From Thermobifida alba (GTDB taxonomy: Bacteria > Actinomycetota > Actinomycetes > Streptosporangiales > Streptosporangiaceae), in contig NZ_CP051627.1 in NCBI RefSeq assembly GCF_023208015.1, forward strand, positions 3,388,422 to 3,452,421: DNA of 64,000 bases. Reading direction: 5' to 3'. Every line of letters begins with the position of its first letter. Within the stretch, counting starts at the first letter, position 1. A program made the position numbers and the translations under genes. The notes under the pieces are model-generated. The model worked only from the letters and a program-made list of their open reading frames with translations. It made no database searches and was not told the DNA's origin. This document shows positions 25,386 to 33,893 of this stretch, piece after piece.

Positions 25386-27095
25386 CTACCGGCGCAGTTC
25401 GGGGAACTGGTCGTCGCGCCACTCCCCCGGGACCGCACCGGCCGCTCCGTCGGCGAACTCCTCCTCACGCCGCCGCAGTTCCACCCGGCGGATCTTGCCG
25501 GAGACCGTCTTGGGCAGCTCCGCGAACTCCAGTCGGCGCACCCGCTGGAACGGCGCGAGGTTCTCCCGGGCGTGGCGCAGGATCGACAGCGCGGTCTCCC
25601 GCGTCGGCTCGTGCCCGGGCGCCAGCGACACGTACGCCTTGGGCACCGCCAGCCGCACCGGGTCGGGAGCGGGCACCACCGCCGCCTCCGCCACCGCCGG
25701 GTGCTCGATGAGCACGCTCTCCAGCTCGAACGGGCTGATCTTGTAGTCGGAGGCCTTGAACACGTCGTCGGTGCGTCCGATGTAGGTGATGAAGCCGTCC
25801 GCGTCCCGCCGGGCGACGTCGCCGGTGTGGTACCAGCCGCCCTCCATCGCCTCGGCGTTGCGTTCGGGATCGTCCTGGTACCCGGTCATCAGCATCGCCG
25901 GACGCGCGGACAGGTCGAGGCAGATCTCGCCCTCCTCGGCGGGCCGTCCGCTCCGGGGGTCGACGAGCACCACCGGGCAGCCGGGCAGGGGACGGCCCAT
26001 CGACCCGGGCCTGACCGGGGAGCCGGGGGCGTTGCCGACGACGGCGGTCATCTCGGTCTGCCCGTAGCCGTCGCGCAGGGTCAGTCCCCAGGCCCGGCGC
26101 ACCTGCTCGATCACCTCGGGGTTGAGCGGCTCGCCCGCGGCGACGACCTCCCGCAGCCGGCCCGGGCCGCCCGACAGGTCGGCGTTGATGAGCATCCGCC
26201 ACACGGTCGGCGGCGCGCAGAAGGTGGTGACCCCCGCCCGGCGGATCTGCTCCAGCAGCGCGGCGGCGTCGAACCGGGAGTAGTTGTGGACGAAGACGGT
26301 GGCCTCGGCGATCCAGGGCGCGAAGAAGCAGCTCCACGCGTGCTTGGCCCAGCCCGGCGAGCTGATGTTGAGGTGGACGTCGCCGGGGCGCAGCCCCAGC
26401 CAGTACATCGTCGTCAGGTGGCCGAGCGGGTAGGAGGCCTGGGTGTGCCGCACCAGTTTGGGGCGGCTGGTGGTACCGGAGGTGAAGTACAGCAGCAGCG
26501 GGTCGTCGGGCGCGGTCTCCGGGTGCTTCACCTTCGGTTCGGCGATCGCGCGGGCGGCGCGGTAGTCGGCCCAGCCGGCCACGTCGCCGTCCACCACGAT
26601 CCGGCCGTAGTCGCCGGGCACCTCGGCGAACTTCGCCGTGTTCGCGGCGGAGGTGACGACGTGGCGGGCGCCGCCGCGGGTCACCCGGTCCACCAGGTCG
26701 GCCGGGCCCAGGGCGGTGGTGGTCGGCATGATCACCGCGCCGAGTTTCATCACCGCCAGCATCGTCTCCCACAGTTCCACCTGGTTGCCGAGCATGAGCA
26801 GCACCCGGTCGCCGCGGGCCACGCCCTGCTCGGCCAGCCAGGCGGCGACCTGGTCGGACCGGTGGACCATGTCGGCGAAGGTGTACTTCGCCTCGCTGCC
26901 GTCCTCCTCGACGATCCACAGCGCCGTGGCGTCGTTGTCCCGCGCGTAGCTGTCGAACCAGTCGACCGCCCAGTTGAACCTGGGGCCCAGGTCGGGCCAG
27001 CGGAACGTCTCGACGGCGGTTCGGTGGTCGCCGGACAGCCGCAGCAGGGTGTCGCGGGCCCGGCGGTAACTCTCGGTGGCGGAACCGGTGGTCAC
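25386..27095 (-). CDS. AMP-forming acyl-CoA synthetase (acetyl/medium-chain type)
   Basis: 569-aa ANL synthetase. Motifs: LLYFTSGTTSRPKLVRHTQ (A3), LRDGYGQTEMT (A5), GGWYHTGDVARRD (A7), YIGRTDDVFKASDYKISPFE (A8) and the C-terminal KTVSGKIRRVEL with the catalytic Lys. These match the medium-chain/benzoate-like acyl-CoA synthetases rather than the long-chain class. The GTG at 27095 follows GGGGGAG. It is divergent from a GAF-LuxR regulator, which probably controls it. A strong hairpin (27127-27163) lies in its leader. Confidence 0.9.
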   Translation of the reverse strand: MTTGSATESYRRARDTLLRLSGDHRTAVETFRWPDLGPRFNWAVDWFDSYARDNDATALWIVEEDGSEAKYTFADMVHRSDQVAAWLAEQGVARGDRVLLMLGNQVELWETMLAVMKLGAVIMPTTTALGPADLVDRVTRGGARHVVTSAANTAKFAEVPGDYGRIVVDGDVAGWADYRAARAIAEPKVKHPETAPDDPLLLYFTSGTTSRPKLVRHTQASYPLGHLTTMYWLGLRPGDVHLNISSPGWAKHAWSCFFAPWIAEATVFVHNYSRFDAAALLEQIRRAGVTTFCAPPTVWRMLINADLSGGPGRLREVVAAGEPLNPEVIEQVRRAWGLTLRDGYGQTEMTAVVGNAPGSPVRPGSMGRPLPGCPVVLVDPRSGRPAEEGEICLDLSARPAMLMTGYQDDPERNAEAMEGGWYHTGDVARRDADGFITYIGRTDDVFKASDYKISPFELESVLIEHPAVAEAAVVPAPDPVRLAVPKAYVSLAPGHEPTRETALSILRHARENLAPFQRVRRLEFAELPKTVSGKIRRVELRRREEEFADGAAGAVPGEWRDDQFPELRR

Positions 27096-27126
27096 GTCTC
27101 CCCCTCGGTGCTCTGCTCTCGACGGA

Positions 27127-27163
27127 GGCCGTGCCGCGGGGTCCCCGTCCCCGCGGCACGGCC
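27127..27163 (-). promoter_or_regulatory. Hairpin in the leader of the acyl-CoA synthetase gene
   Basis: Perfect 15-bp stem (27127-27141 with 27149-27163) with 7-nt loop, 32 bp before the synthetase start, between divergent genes. A terminator is unexpected here, so it may be an attenuator. Confidence 0.45.
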
Positions 27164-27211
27164 GTTCCTGCCTCTCGGGGGCATCCTGTTCCGGGAGCGA
27201 ACCGGGGCACC

Positions 27212-27227
27212 ACCCCCGAAATGGGGT
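27212..27227. promoter_or_regulatory. Inverted repeat near the LuxR/synthetase promoters
   Basis: ACCCC and GGGGT separated by CGAAAT, about 48 bp before the regulator start; a candidate operator. Confidence 0.35.
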
Positions 27228-27274
27228 AACGTGATCCGCACCACTGTCGCGATGACCCATCGGGAGTGTGGACC

Positions 27275-28168
27275 GTGACGACCCCGCCCGGCCGACGTGT
27301 CCCCGACCCCGCTCCGCTGCTCGCCCGCGCCCTGCGGGACCTGCGCCGGGAGACCGGTCTGCCCGTCGCCTTCGGCGGTCCGGTGACCCGGGACGGCCGG
27401 GGCTTCGTCATCGAGCAGCTCAACGGGACCCGCACGAGGTCGCTGCTGAGCCTGCGGGTCCAGACGGGGGCGGGGCTGGGCGGCCGGGCGCTGGCGCTGG
27501 CCCGCCCGTGGGTGGTCGACGACTACTTCGCCGCCGAGGAGATCACGCACGTCTACGACCACGCGGTCGCCCCCGAGCACCTGCGTTCGATCGTCGCGGC
27601 CCCGGTAAGGGTCGACGGGGTGACGCGGGCCGTGCTGTACGCGGCGAGCAGGCGGACCGTGGACTTCGGGGACCGGGTGCTGGCGGCCGTGGCCTCTGTG
27701 GTGCGGCGGGCGGAGCGGGACTTCGCGGTGGAGGAGGAGGTGCAGCGCAGGCTGGCCGTCGCGCTGTCCGCCGCGCCCCCCGCCGACCGGGGCGCGGCCG
27801 CTCCGGACGCCGCGGAACTGGACGAGCTGCTGGCGGAGCTGTCGGACATCGCCGAGACGGTCCGCGACGAGGGGGCGCGGCTCCGCCTGGTCGAGGTGTG
27901 CCGCCGCGCGCGGTCGTTGTCGCGGGGCCGGTCGCCCGCGGCCCCGCCCGCCGTGCCCGGGGCTCCGGCGGTCCGGTTGTCGCCGCGGGAGCTCGACGTC
28001 CTGGCGGAGGTGGCGGTGGGCCGCACCAACGACGAGGTCGCCGCGGCGCTGGGGCTGCTGCCCAACACGGTGAAGTCGTACCTGAAGAGCGCGATGCGCA
28101 AGCTCGGCGCGTCCAACCGGGTGCAGGCGGTCCACCGCGCCCGTACGGCCGGGCTCCTCGACCGCTGA
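27275..28168 (+). CDS. GAF-LuxR transcriptional regulator
   Basis: 297 aa. The N-terminal ~150 residues look like a GAF-type sensory domain (GLPVAFGGPVTRDGRGF, RSIVAAPVRVDGVTRAVLY); the C-terminal 65 residues are a LuxR-type HTH (LSPRELDVLAEVAVGRTNDEVAAALGL, NTVKSYLKSAMRKLGASNR). The GTG at 27275 is preferred to 27266 because GGGAG lies about ten bases upstream. Divergent from the acyl-CoA synthetase, it is likely its activator, sensing an acyl substrate or CoA ester. Confidence 0.85.
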   Translation: MTTPPGRRVPDPAPLLARALRDLRRETGLPVAFGGPVTRDGRGFVIEQLNGTRTRSLLSLRVQTGAGLGGRALALARPWVVDDYFAAEEITHVYDHAVAPEHLRSIVAAPVRVDGVTRAVLYAASRRTVDFGDRVLAAVASVVRRAERDFAVEEEVQRRLAVALSAAPPADRGAAAPDAAELDELLAELSDIAETVRDEGARLRLVEVCRRARSLSRGRSPAAPPAVPGAPAVRLSPRELDVLAEVAVGRTNDEVAAALGLLPNTVKSYLKSAMRKLGASNRVQAVHRARTAGLLDR

Positions 28169-28183
28169 CCCGGACCACTCACC

Positions 28184-28203
28184 GGCCCGCCCCCGGGCGG
28201 GCC
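28184..28203. terminator. Terminator between convergent genes
   Basis: GGCCCGCC/GGCGGGCC 8-bp stem with CCCG loop, between the LuxR gene and the cobalamin-binding-like gene. Confidence 0.6.
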
Positions 28204-28204
28204 C

Positions 28205-28957
28205 TCAGCGGCCGAGGTCGGCCAGCTCCTCGCGGGCCCGCAGCAGCGACGGGCCGTACCAGGTGAGCAGCCGTCCGCTGACCAGCGCGGTCGGGGCGCG
28301 GCGGAACGCCTCGGGACCGTCGTCGGCGGTGAAGGCGTAGGGCTCGTCGGGCAGCAGCACCAGGTCGACGTCGTCGCGGTCGATCTCGTCGAGCGCGACC
28401 CTCGGATAGCGGTCGGGGTGGGCGGCGAAGACGTTGGCCAGTCCCAGGCGGCGGGCCAGGTCGCCGGTGAACGTCGCGGAGCCCACCACCATCCACGGGT
28501 CGCGCCACACCGGGATCGCGACGTGTGCCCGCGCCGCGGGCACCGGCCGCGACCAGGCGCGGCGCGCCTCGGTCAGCCAGGAGGGCACCGGCCAGCGCAG
28601 CCCCTCGGCGAACAGCCGCGCCAGGGAGTCCAGCGCCTGCGGCACCGTCTCGATGACGGTCACCCACACCGGGACGCCCGCCTCGCGCAGCCGGCGCACG
28701 TCCAGTTCCCGGTTCTCCTCCTTGTTGGCCACGACGAGGTCGGGGCCCAGCGCGGCCACGGCGGCGCGGTCCGGGTTCTTGGTGCCGCGCACCCGGGCCA
28801 CGTCCAGGTCGGCGGGGTGCGTGCACCAGTCCGTGGCGCCGACCAGCGCCTCGCGCCGGGTGTGCGCGATCGCCTCGGTCAGCGAGGGCACCAGGGACAC
28901 CACGCGCCGCGCCGGACCGGCCACGGGCACGGGATGCCCCATGTCGTCGCGGGCCAC
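28205..28957 (-). CDS. Cobalamin-binding-like protein (helical-backbone metal receptor, BtuF-type), cytosolic
   Basis: 250 aa with the fold signatures of BtuF-like receptors (RVVSLVPSLTEAIA, LVGATDWCTHP, LGPDLVVANKEENR, VLLPDEPYAF), but with no signal peptide or lipobox, so it should stay in the cytosol. It follows the B12-dependent mutase icmF by about 100 bp, though two hairpins intervene. A role in cobalamin or precursor handling for IcmF is inferred. The GTG at 28957 was chosen; an ATG at 28942 is also possible. Confidence 0.75.
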   Translation of the reverse strand: MARDDMGHPVPVAGPARRVVSLVPSLTEAIAHTRREALVGATDWCTHPADLDVARVRGTKNPDRAAVAALGPDLVVANKEENRELDVRRLREAGVPVWVTVIETVPQALDSLARLFAEGLRWPVPSWLTEARRAWSRPVPAARAHVAIPVWRDPWMVVGSATFTGDLARRLGLANVFAAHPDRYPRVALDEIDRDDVDLVLLPDEPYAFTADDGPEAFRRAPTALVSGRLLTWYGPSLLRAREELADLGR

Positions 28958-28990
28958 CTCACCACCGCCTCTCCTGGACGACGTCCGTCC

Positions 28991-29057
28991 CGGCGGCCGA
29001 CCCCTCCCCCGGCCGCCGGGCGTGCGGGGCCGACTCAGCGGCCCGTCGGCCCCGCAC
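28991..29057 (-). terminator. Tandem hairpins after icmF
   Basis: GTGCGGGGCCGA/TCGGCCCCGCAC (29022-29033 with 29046-29057) begins 3 bp after the icmF stop, followed by CGGCGGCC/GGCCGCCG (28991-28998 with 29011-29018). They should limit read-through into the receptor gene. Confidence 0.65.
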
Positions 29058-29060
29058 CTC

Positions 29061-32000
29061 TCACACGTTCCTCCGGTACTGGCCGCCGACCTCGAAGAAC
29101 GCTTCGGTGACCTGCTGGAGGCTGCAGACCCGTGCCGCGTCCATGAGGACCGCGAACACGTTCTCGTTGTTCATGGCGGCCTGCTTGAGCCGCTCGATCG
29201 CCTGCTCGGCCTCCTCCCGGTGCGCCTCCCGGAACGCCTGGACCCGCCGCAGCTGCGACTCCTTCTCCTCCTCGGTGGCGCGGGCCAGTTCGATCTCCTG
29301 GGCCGAGCCGTCGTCCCCGGAGGGCGGCAGGAAGGTGTTGACGCCGATGATGGGCAGCGAGCCGTCGTGCTTGCGCTGCTCGTACAGCATCGACTCGTCC
29401 TGGATGCGGCCGCGCTGGTAGCCGGTCTCCATCGCGCCGAGCACGCCGCCGCGCTCGTTGATGCGGTCGAACTCGGCGAGCACGGCCTCCTCCACCAGGT
29501 CGGTGAGTTCGTCGATGATGAAGGAGCCCTGGAGCGGGTTCTCGTTCATCGCCAGACCCCACTCGCGGTTGATGATCAGCTGGATGGCCAGCGCCCGGCG
29601 CACCGACTCCTCGGTGGGGGTGGTGATGGCCTCGTCGTAGGCGTTGGTGTGCAGGCTGTTGGCGTTGTCGTAGATCGCGATGAGCGCCTGGAGCGTGGTG
29701 CGGATGTCGTTGAACTGCATCTCCTGGGCGTGCAGGGACCGTCCCGACGTCTGCACGTGGTACTTCAGCTTCTGGGAGCGCTCGTTGGCGCCGTACTTGT
29801 CGCGCATGGCCACCGCCCAGATGCGGCGGGCCACCCGGCCCAGCACCGAGTACTCGGGGTCCATGCCGTTGGAGAAGAAGAACGACAGGTTGGGCGCGAA
29901 GTCGTCGATGTGCATGCCCCGGGCGAGGTACGCCTCGACGTAGGTGAAGCCGTTGGCGAGGGTGAACGCGAGCTGGCTGATCGGGTTCGCCCCGGCCTCG
30001 GCGATGTGGTAGCCGGAGATGGACACCGAGTAGAAGTTGCGGACCCCGTTGGCGATGAACCACTCTTGGATGTCGGCCATCATCCGCAGGGAGAACTCGG
30101 TGGAGAACAGGCAGGTGTTCTGGCCCTGGTCCTCCTTGAGGATGTCGGCCTGCACCGTGCCGCGCACCGACCGCAGCGCGTGGGCGCGCACCTCGGCGGC
30201 CTCCTGCTCGTCCGGTTCGCGGCCGTGCTTCTCCCGGAAGGCGTCGAGCTGCTGGTCGATGACGGTGTTGAGGAAGAACGCCAGCACGGTGGGGGCCGGG
30301 CCGTTGATGGTCATCGACACCGAGGTGGTGGGCGCGGCCAGGTCGAATCCGGCGTACAGCTCCTTCATGTCGTCCAGGGTGGCCACGGAGACGCCGGAGG
30401 TGCCGACCTTGCCGTAGATGTCGGGGCGGCGGTCGGGGTCGCGGCCGTAGAGGGTGACGGAGTCGAACGCGGTGGACAGCCGGGTGGCGGGCTGGCCCTC
30501 CGACAGGAGTTTGAAGCGCCGGTTGGTGCGGAACGGGTCGCCCTCGCCGGCGAACATGCGGGCGGGGTCCTCGTTGTCGCGTTTGAACGGGAAGACGCCC
30601 GCGGTGAACGGGAAGAAGCCGGGCAGGTTCTCGCGCCGCCAGAACGACACGAGTTCGCCGTGGTCGGTGTAGCGGGGCAGGGCGACCCGGGGGACCTTCG
30701 TGCCGGCCAGGGACTCGCGGGTGAGCCGGGTGCGGATCTGGCGGTCGCGCACCGTCACGACCTGCTCCTCACCGGAGTAGGACGCCACCACCTCGGGCCA
30801 GTTCGCGATCTGCTCGGCGATCTCCTGCGGCAGCTGCCGGCGGGCCTCGGCGAGCACCTCCTCGACGGCGGCGGTGTCGTGGCCGGCGTCGGCGAGATCC
30901 TTGGCGGTCTCCTCCAGCCGCTGGACGCGGCGGGCCGCCTCGGCGAGCCGCTGGGTCTCGGCGCGGTAGGCGCGCACGGTCTCGGCGATCTCGGAGAGGT
31001 AGCGGACCCGGCTGGAGGGGACCACCTGGGTGATGCCGCTGGAGTGGCGGACGTCGACGCGCGGCAGGACGCCCCCGGCCACCGGGAGGCCCCGTTCCGC
31101 GAGGAGGCCGCGCAGGTGCTGGTAGAGCGCGGTGACGCCGTCGTCGTTGAAGGTCGCCGCGGAGGTGCCGAACACCGGCATGTCCTCGGGTCTGGCGCCG
31201 AACGCCTCGCGGTTGCGCACCATCTGGCGGCCGACGTCGCGCAGGGCGTCCTTGGCGCCGCGCCGTTCGAACTTGTTGATCGCCACCACGTCGGCGAAGT
31301 CGAGCATGTCGATCTTCTCCAGCTGGGAGGCGGCGCCGAACTCGGGGGTCATCACGTACATGGCGACGTCCACGTACGGCACGATCGCCGCGTCGCCCTG
31401 GCCGATGCCCGGGGTCTCCACGATGACCAGGTCGAATCCGGCGGCCTTGGCCACGTTGATCACGTCGTCGAGGTGGTCGGGGACCTCGCGGCTGCCGCGG
31501 GTGGCCAGGGAGCGGAAGAAGATCCGGTCGCCGTCGAGGGAGTTCATGCGGATGCGGTCGCCCAGCAGCGCGCCGCCGCCGCGGCGGCGGGTGGGGTCGA
31601 TCGCGATGACCGCGATGCGCAGCTTGTCCTGCTGGTCGAGGCGGAAGCGGCGCACCAGTTCGTCGGTGAGGGAGGACTTGCCGGAGCCTCCGGTGCCGGT
31701 GATGCCCAGGACGGGGACGTCGGCGGCGGCCGAGCGCAGTCGGGAGCGCTCCTCGTCGGAGAGGCAGCCGAGTTCGGCTCCGGTGATGGCGCGGGCCAGG
31801 GCGAACCGGTCGCCGGAGGCCACGGACTCCACGTCGACCCGGCGGTGCTCCCACAGGTCGAAGTCGCAGTCGCGGATGAGGGTGTTGATCATTCCGGGCA
31901 GGCCGAGGCGCTGGCCGTCCTGGGGGGAGAAGATCGTCACCCCGGACTCGCGCAGGCGGGCGATCTCCTCGGGGACGATGACGCCGCCCCCGCCGCCGTA

Positions 32001-32303
32001 CACCTTGACGTGGTCGGCGCCGTGTTCGCGGAGCAGTTCCGCCAGGTACTCGAAGTACTCGACGTGGCCGCCCTGGTAGGAGCTGACCGCGACGCCCTGG
32101 ACGTCCTCTTCCAGCGCGGCGTCCACCACTTCGCGCACCGACCGGTTGTGTCCCAGGTGGATGACCTCGGCTCCCTGCGACTGCAGGATGCGTCGCATGA
32201 TGTTGATCGCCGCGTCGTGCCCGTCGAACAGGCTGGACGCGGTGACGAACCGGACGGGGTTCGTCGGACGGTGCAGCGAGTCCGGCTTGGCCTTGTCGTT
32301 CAT
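29061..32303 (-). CDS. icmF: Fused isobutyryl-CoA mutase IcmF
   Basis: 1080-aa fusion. N-terminal B12-binding domain (DGHDAAINIMRRILQSQG; VSSYQGGHVEYFEYL), a central MeaI-like G-protein chaperone (Walker GTGGSGKSSL; VETPGIGQGD; NKFERRG), and the C-terminal mutase TIM barrel. It interconverts isobutyryl-CoA and n-butyryl-CoA with adenosylcobalamin. In the barrel the residue equivalent to the methylmalonyl-CoA-binding Tyr is Phe (AGVFPFKR) and the one equivalent to Arg is Gln (ILKEDQGQNTC), the isobutyryl-type pair, so it is not a methylmalonyl-CoA mutase. GGGAGG precedes the ATG. Two operator-like repeats lie 28-63 bp upstream. Confidence 0.94.
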   Translation of the reverse strand: MNDKAKPDSLHRPTNPVRFVTASSLFDGHDAAINIMRRILQSQGAEVIHLGHNRSVREVVDAALEEDVQGVAVSSYQGGHVEYFEYLAELLREHGADHVKVYGGGGGVIVPEEIARLRESGVTIFSPQDGQRLGLPGMINTLIRDCDFDLWEHRRVDVESVASGDRFALARAITGAELGCLSDEERSRLRSAAADVPVLGITGTGGSGKSSLTDELVRRFRLDQQDKLRIAVIAIDPTRRRGGGALLGDRIRMNSLDGDRIFFRSLATRGSREVPDHLDDVINVAKAAGFDLVIVETPGIGQGDAAIVPYVDVAMYVMTPEFGAASQLEKIDMLDFADVVAINKFERRGAKDALRDVGRQMVRNREAFGARPEDMPVFGTSAATFNDDGVTALYQHLRGLLAERGLPVAGGVLPRVDVRHSSGITQVVPSSRVRYLSEIAETVRAYRAETQRLAEAARRVQRLEETAKDLADAGHDTAAVEEVLAEARRQLPQEIAEQIANWPEVVASYSGEEQVVTVRDRQIRTRLTRESLAGTKVPRVALPRYTDHGELVSFWRRENLPGFFPFTAGVFPFKRDNEDPARMFAGEGDPFRTNRRFKLLSEGQPATRLSTAFDSVTLYGRDPDRRPDIYGKVGTSGVSVATLDDMKELYAGFDLAAPTTSVSMTINGPAPTVLAFFLNTVIDQQLDAFREKHGREPDEQEAAEVRAHALRSVRGTVQADILKEDQGQNTCLFSTEFSLRMMADIQEWFIANGVRNFYSVSISGYHIAEAGANPISQLAFTLANGFTYVEAYLARGMHIDDFAPNLSFFFSNGMDPEYSVLGRVARRIWAVAMRDKYGANERSQKLKYHVQTSGRSLHAQEMQFNDIRTTLQALIAIYDNANSLHTNAYDEAITTPTEESVRRALAIQLIINREWGLAMNENPLQGSFIIDELTDLVEEAVLAEFDRINERGGVLGAMETGYQRGRIQDESMLYEQRKHDGSLPIIGVNTFLPPSGDDGSAQEIELARATEEEKESQLRRVQAFREAHREEAEQAIERLKQAAMNNENVFAVLMDAARVCSLQQVTEAFFEVGGQYRRNV

Positions 32304-32330
32304 CGGGACCTCCCGGATCGAGAAGCGGAT

Positions 32331-32366
32331 TAGTAGGACGCCCAACTAAATAGTAGGACATCCTAG
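32331..32366. promoter_or_regulatory. Tandem operator-like repeats upstream of icmF
   Basis: TAGTAGGAC occurs at 32331-32339 and again at 32351-32359, exactly 20 bp (two helical turns) apart. The second copy continues into TAGGACATCCTA (32354-32365), a 5+5 palindrome; the first into a weaker palindrome ending AACTA. AT-rich and unlike the flanks. Confidence 0.55.
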
Positions 32367-32602
32367 TTTCTGGGCTCCAGCCCGCCCTCCCCCTTCCCGC
32401 CCCACAGTGTTCCCCCCGGCGACGGGCGGACACTTCCGGTCCCGTGGCCGGCCCGCCGCGGCCCCGCCCCGGTCCCCCGGTACCGCGCCCGGAAAAATCA
32501 CCGGTCAGCACATTCCTCGGGGCAATCCGGGTACCGGTGGGCGCATGACCGTTCCCACGCACCCCAACGGCCGCCGTCGGCCCGGGTCCGGGTGAGGGCG
32601 GC

Positions 32603-33883
32603 ATGCGACTGCTGGGCGCTCTCCTGCACGCCGGACGGCGGTGGCTGACCTCCGAGCTGCCCGCCGTCCGGGACCGCCTGTCCGAGAACTTCTGGCCGGT
32701 CGTGCACGCCGTCGTCGCGGGAACCGTGGCGTGGCTGCTCGCCAAGAACCTCACCGCCACCCACGATCCGTTCTTCGCACCGATCGCGGCGGTCATCGCG
32801 CTCAACGCCTCGGCCAGCGAACGGGGCGCCAACGCCGTCCGCCTGCTGCTGGGGGTGGTCATCGGCATCCTGGTGGGCGAGCTGACCCTGGCCCTCGTCG
32901 GCGCGAACTACCGGGGCCTGGCCATCGCCATCGGCGTGGCCATGATCTTCGCCATCGTGGTCAACTTCGCCCGGCTGGTGATCGGCCAGGCCGCCGTCAG
33001 CGCGATGCTCATCGTGACCTTCGCCGAGGAGGCCAGCCTGCACCGGCTCGCCGACGCGCTGATCGGCGCCGGGGTGGCCCTGGTGATCAGCCAGCTGCTG
33101 TTCCCGGTACGGGTGGTCGCCATCCTGCGCCGCGCCGAGGCCGAGGCGCTGGCGGAGATGGCGCGGATGCTCGACGACACCGGACACGCGCTGGCCCGCG
33201 ACGACGACGTCTCCGCCGAGGAGACCGTCGACCGGCTGGGCGGGCTGAGCAAACCGATCTCCAACCTCACCCAGACGAGGGAGAGCAGCCGGCACACCGT
33301 GCGCAGCTCCACCATCCGGTGGGGGGACCTGGAGCCGATCACCCGGGAGGACGAACACGTCGACCGGCTCGTCTACCTGGGGGAGAGCTGCCTGACCCTG
33401 GCCCGCACCACCGCGGCGATGAGCACCGAGGAGCGGCACCGGTTCGCTCCGATGGTGTGCGAGATCGCGGCGTCGCTCGACATGCTCGCCAAGGACCTCA
33501 ACAACCGGGCCACCCGCCAGCGCGCGGTCGACCGGGCCCTGGAGGCCGCCCGCCCATTCGGCGGCCGCCCCTCCGACGACGACCCGCTGACCGTCTCCAC
33601 GCACCTCGCCGTGCTGCTGGTCGCCACCGACATCATGCTGTTCGCCGGGATCGACCCGCAGGACGTCCAGGGCGCGCTCGAGGAGGACATCGACCGGCCG
33701 CGCGTCACCCGGCCGGTCGCGGTGCCGTGGCTGCCGTGGGTGTCGTGGCGGCCCCAGCTCTCGATGCAGGCCAGGGTGCAGAAATGGCGGACCCGTCTTT
33801 CCGAGTTCGTCTCCCGGGAAGAGGACCGGAAGGAAGCGGAGGCGGAGAGCCGACGGGACCGGCAACAGCGGAACGTCCAGTGA
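32603..33883 (+). CDS. FUSC-family membrane protein (aromatic acid exporter-like)
   Basis: 426 aa. The N-terminal ~170 residues hold five to six helices of the FUSC type (WPVVHAVVAGTVAWLLAKNL; HDPFFAPIAAVIALNASASERG); the rest is a charged cytoplasmic helical region. FUSC proteins export aromatic carboxylic acids in some bacteria, but most actinobacterial members are uncharacterised. GAGGG precedes the ATG. It ends 10 bp before the MDR dehydrogenase, so the two form an operon. Confidence 0.8.
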   Translation: MRLLGALLHAGRRWLTSELPAVRDRLSENFWPVVHAVVAGTVAWLLAKNLTATHDPFFAPIAAVIALNASASERGANAVRLLLGVVIGILVGELTLALVGANYRGLAIAIGVAMIFAIVVNFARLVIGQAAVSAMLIVTFAEEASLHRLADALIGAGVALVISQLLFPVRVVAILRRAEAEALAEMARMLDDTGHALARDDDVSAEETVDRLGGLSKPISNLTQTRESSRHTVRSSTIRWGDLEPITREDEHVDRLVYLGESCLTLARTTAAMSTEERHRFAPMVCEIAASLDMLAKDLNNRATRQRAVDRALEAARPFGGRPSDDDPLTVSTHLAVLLVATDIMLFAGIDPQDVQGALEEDIDRPRVTRPVAVPWLPWVSWRPQLSMQARVQKWRTRLSEFVSREEDRKEAEAESRRDRQQRNVQ

Positions 33884-33893
33884 GGAAGACAGC

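Noticed and set aside
28434..32333. Very long open frame on the plus strand opposite icmF (about 1300 codons)
   Set aside because: It is the mirror of a strongly coding minus-strand gene; its translation is Arg/Gly/Leu-rich with no domain, while icmF has all family motifs. High GC makes such antisense open frames common.
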